Positions 62,092 to 64,000 of a DNA stretch of 64,000 bases are shown one piece after another (positions within the stretch are counted from its first letter, which is position 1; the number at the start of each line of letters is the position of its first letter). The notes beneath the pieces were generated by a model. That model was not told where the DNA came from, made no database searches, and worked only from the letters and a program-made list of their open reading frames with translations. The position numbers and the translations under genes are program-made. Source of the DNA: Corynebacterium freiburgense (lineage in GTDB: Bacteria > Actinomycetota > Actinomycetes > Mycobacteriales > Mycobacteriaceae); NCBI RefSeq assembly GCF_030408815.1, contig NZ_CP047355.1, positions 744,001-808,000 on the forward strand, written 5' to 3'.

Positions 62092-62364
62092 TTAAAGCCT
62101 CCGCAGTTGATCGCGGAGGCGGGGTGCAGGAATGTAAATAGCTGATAGCGCAATCTGCCAGACAGACACAAACCCGAAAGCAGCCCGAACCGGTATAGCG
62201 AATACGTCATCACTGACCTCGGATTTCAAGACACAAGTTTCCCCATCCATACCGGAGGTTGTAATTCCAGAAATTTACTTTTCAGGAAAATTATTTGTGG
62301 CAACCAGAGTTAGATAAGCTGCATCTGCATCCGGATCGTATGTAAAGTGAAATTCGGATTTCAT
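62092..62364 (-). pseudogene. Possible DUF2283-like remnant with in-frame stop
   Basis: A minus-strand frame starting at the ATG at 62364 reads MKSEFHFTYDPDADAAYLTL, close to the DUF2283 opening (YDPEADALYIRL), then meets TAA after 29 codons (62275). The same frame stays open for about 60 more codons to 62092. It has no ribosome-binding site. It may be a decayed small gene or a chance match. The rest of the gap 61949-62568 contains only a hairpin (62097-62120, GCCTCCGC/GCGGAGGC) and possible gene scraps. Confidence 0.35.
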
Positions 62365-62568
62365 ATTTTAGTTACAGTGAGTATATTTCCGTTCTCTTAC
62401 TTATAAAGATTCGAATTCGATTGCAGAGACAATAAACATTACTTTGCTTCAGGAGGTAGCTGAACATCAATAATCAAGGCATGCGATTTGCCTAGGATAT
62501 ATAGTTTTCTAAATAAACTCCCCGTGATAGGGGGCTTGATAGCTGCTGTCTCGTGGGGTGGCGCAGGG

Positions 62569-62886
62569 CTAGCCGAGGCGGCCGCGTCCAAGTCGGAGGA
62601 GGGCATTAGCTAGGGCGGGGCCTTCGGGGCCGAGTTCTTCGCGGAATTGGTTGATAATCGCTACTTCTCGGGTGTGTACTAACCGGGTACCTCCAGATCC
62701 CATGCGGGTTTTGCCAATTGCTTTGGAAATTTTGGTGCGGCGTTTTACGGCATCGAGTATGAGTCGGTCGAGTCGGTTGATTTCTTCTCGGTATTGTTGG
62801 ATTTCAGCATCAGAAAGGGGATCGTCAGTGCCGGAAGGCATGCGGATTGCAAAGTCTTCCCCAGCGGTGGCTTGTGCTTCACTCAT
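62569..62886 (-). CDS. Chorismate mutase (monofunctional, AroQ type)
   Basis: A 105-residue helical AroQ-class mutase that converts chorismate to prephenate for phenylalanine and tyrosine. EEINRLDRLILDAVKRRTKISKAIGKTRM carries the active-site Arg/Lys pattern; TRLVHTREVAIINQFREELG is the second helix with Arg and Glu. In corynebacteria this protein associates with DAHP synthase for activity (family knowledge). The ATG at 62886 avoids the extra MFD of the longer frame. Divergent from pcrA. Confidence 0.92.
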   Translation of the reverse strand: MSEAQATAGEDFAIRMPSGTDDPLSDAEIQQYREEINRLDRLILDAVKRRTKISKAIGKTRMGSGGTRLVHTREVAIINQFREELGPEGPALANALLRLGRGRLG

Positions 62887-62930
62887 ATCGAACATTTTGC
62901 CATGTTGCGGTGGGGTAATTTGGAAGCACT

Positions 62931-64000
62931 ATGACGAATTTAGATTCTTCCCCGTTTCCTGCTCAAAAAGCCGAAGTCCCTAGCAATACAAGTACTTCTT
63001 CCATGCAGCCCGCCCAGGCGTTTATTGGGACTGGTCCGGATGTGTTGGCTGGTTTAAATCCGCAGCAACGTGCTGCGGTAGAGCATATTGGTAGCCCATT
63101 ATTGATTGTTGCGGGTGCCGGGTCGGGTAAGACAGCGGTACTTACTCGTCGCATTGCATTTTTACTTGGGCATCGTCGGGTGCAGCCGGGGCAGATTTTG
63201 GCCATTACTTTCACTAATAAGGCTGCTGCAGAAATGCGTGATCGGGTGGCTGATTTGGTGGGGCCGGTGGCGGAGCGGATGTGGGTGTCTACGTTTCACT
63301 CCACGTGTGTGCGGATTTTGCGTCAGCATGCAAAGTTGGTGGAGGGGCTCAATACTAATTTCACTATCTATGATTCGGATGATTCAAAGCGCCTGATCTC
63401 AATGATTATTAAAGATTTTGATTTGGACGCCAAGAAGTTTTCGGCTCGTGGTTTGGTATCGGCGATTTCTAATTTTAAAAATGAGTTATTGGGTCCGGAT
63501 GATGCGCAGCAGCAGGCAGATCAAACAAAACAACCGTGGGATCGGGTGGTTGCCCAGGTGTTTCGGGAGTATCAGCAGCGTTTGCGTAGGGCAAATGCGG
63601 TTGATTTTGATGATTTAATTGGGGAAGTTGTTGGTATTTTCCGGCGGCATCCTGAGGTGGTAAAGCATTATCGGCGGCGGTTCCGGCATGTGCTTGTAGA
63701 TGAATACCAAGACACCAACCATGCGCAATATGTATTGGTTTCTACCCTTGTAGGAAGCCCTGATTCCGAGGTGCCGCCAAGCGAATTGTGTGTTGTTGGT
63801 GATGCTGATCAGTCGATTTATGCATTTCGCGGTGCCACGATTCGTAATATTGAGGAATTTGAACGGGATTATCCCCAGGCACATACGATACTTTTGGAGC
63901 AGAATTATCGTTCCACGCAGACGATTCTTTCTGCTGCAAATGCAGTGATTGAAAAGAATCAAGGGCGGCGGAAAAAGAGTTTATGGACTGCCTTGGGGGA
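62931..64000 (+). CDS. pcrA: ATP-dependent DNA helicase PcrA/UvrD (5' part)
   Basis: The first 356 codons of a superfamily 1 helicase; the rest is beyond the window. [37 protein letters not shown] (Q motif and Walker A), [48 protein letters not shown] (Walker B DEYQD) and [19 protein letters not shown] are present. It unwinds DNA in repair and replication restart. Close to chorismate mutase and pgi as in other corynebacteria. Start ATG at 62931. Confidence 0.95.
   Translation, partial: MTNLDSSPFPAQKAEVPSNTSTSSMQPAQAFIGTGPDVLAGLNPQQRAAVEHIGSPLLIVAGAGSGKTAVLTRRIAFLLGHRRVQPGQILAITFTNKAAAEMRDRVADLVGPVAERMWVSTFHSTCVRILRQHAKLVEGLNTNFTIYDSDDSKRLISMIIKDFDLDAKKFSARGLVSAISNFKNELLGPDDAQQQADQTKQPWDRVVAQVFREYQQRLRRANAVDFDDLIGEVVGIFRRHPEVVKHYRRRFRHVLVDEYQDTNHAQYVLVSTLVGSPDSEVPPSELCVVGDADQSIYAFRGATIRNIEEFERDYPQAHTILLEQNYRSTQTILSAANAVIEKNQGRRKKSLWTALG

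Noticed and set aside
61995..62213. Minus-strand 72-codon frame in the gap before chorismate mutase
   Set aside because: No ribosome-binding site, no recognisable protein features, and it overlaps the frame with the DUF2283-like start.

Overview
The window reads as chromosomal DNA of a Corynebacterium (order Mycobacteriales) with moderate G+C content, roughly half by eye. The evidence is the gene content and order: a resuscitation-promoting factor behind a ydaO-type (c-di-AMP) riboswitch, SepH, serC, gltA, an FKBP-type isomerase, a DUF485 protein with an MctC-like symporter, thyA-folA, cysQ, lhr, pgi, a monofunctional chorismate mutase, and pcrA/uvrD. Candidate sites for the corynebacterial acetate/carbon regulators RamA, RamB and GlxR, many apparently leaderless genes, a DUF222/HNH protein and an LpqH-like lipoprotein fit the same assignment. 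I do not name a species.

Layout. 1-2.0 kb: the 5' part of a cation/monocarboxylate symporter with its DUF485 partner, then rpf with its riboswitch, all on the minus strand. 2.4-9.0 kb: a cold-shock protein, a DUF2771 membrane protein, a glutamine-cyclotransferase lipoprotein, DUF3027, the folate genes pabAB-pabC and a purine permease. 9.4-14.8 kb: a SPOUT rRNA/tRNA methyltransferase, a NarL-type two-component system divergent from a CPBP protease, a second CPBP protease and a solitary AbiEi/DUF559-like gene. 15.5-23.3 kb: a DUF6928-like protein, sepH, a TIGR01777-type epimerase, serC, an aldose-1-epimerase, gltA and an FKBP. 24-31.9 kb: a minus-strand operon accDA-malic enzyme-unknown, then an aldo/keto reductase, an enoyl-CoA hydratase and a CtpE-like P-type ATPase. 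32.2-41.1 kb: DUF485-mctC, a serine-hydrolase-like secreted protein, a cation/proton antiporter, a Tat-exported DUF1906 protein, tRNA-Arg(CCU), cobF, a mycoredoxin, thyA-folA and a decayed second thyA 5' end. 41.3-44.3 kb: an antiterminator-controlled PTS operon (BglG-type regulator, NagE-like EIICB, EIIA). 44.3-64 kb: AlkD-like and DprA-like genes, cysQ, lhr, HNH endonuclease, Nei-type glycosylase, MFS exporter, LpqH-like lipoprotein, YccF, a large orphan membrane protein, pgi, succinate-semialdehyde dehydrogenase, chorismate mutase and the 5' part of pcrA.

Functionally the window is mostly core metabolism: carboxylate uptake, citrate synthase, malic enzyme and acyl-CoA carboxylation, folate and thymidylate synthesis, and DNA repair. 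Two near-identical gene plans (DUF485 plus symporter) occur about 32 kb apart.

The least ordinary signals lie outside the genes. (i) Two families of intergenic hairpins, 46 or 47 nt long, share the outer ends TGTCRC...GCGACA but have different inner arms; two hairpins from different families have independently grown by exactly 11 nt in the loop. (ii) A 13-base word, GCTTNTCGACGCC, occurs 12 times on both strands, against about 0.01 expected by chance. Nine copies are inside genes and mostly encode Leu-x-Asp-Ala; three lie in the repeats. (iii) A thyA fossil lies next to intact thyA. (iv) A clear RAT antitermination site precedes the PTS operon.
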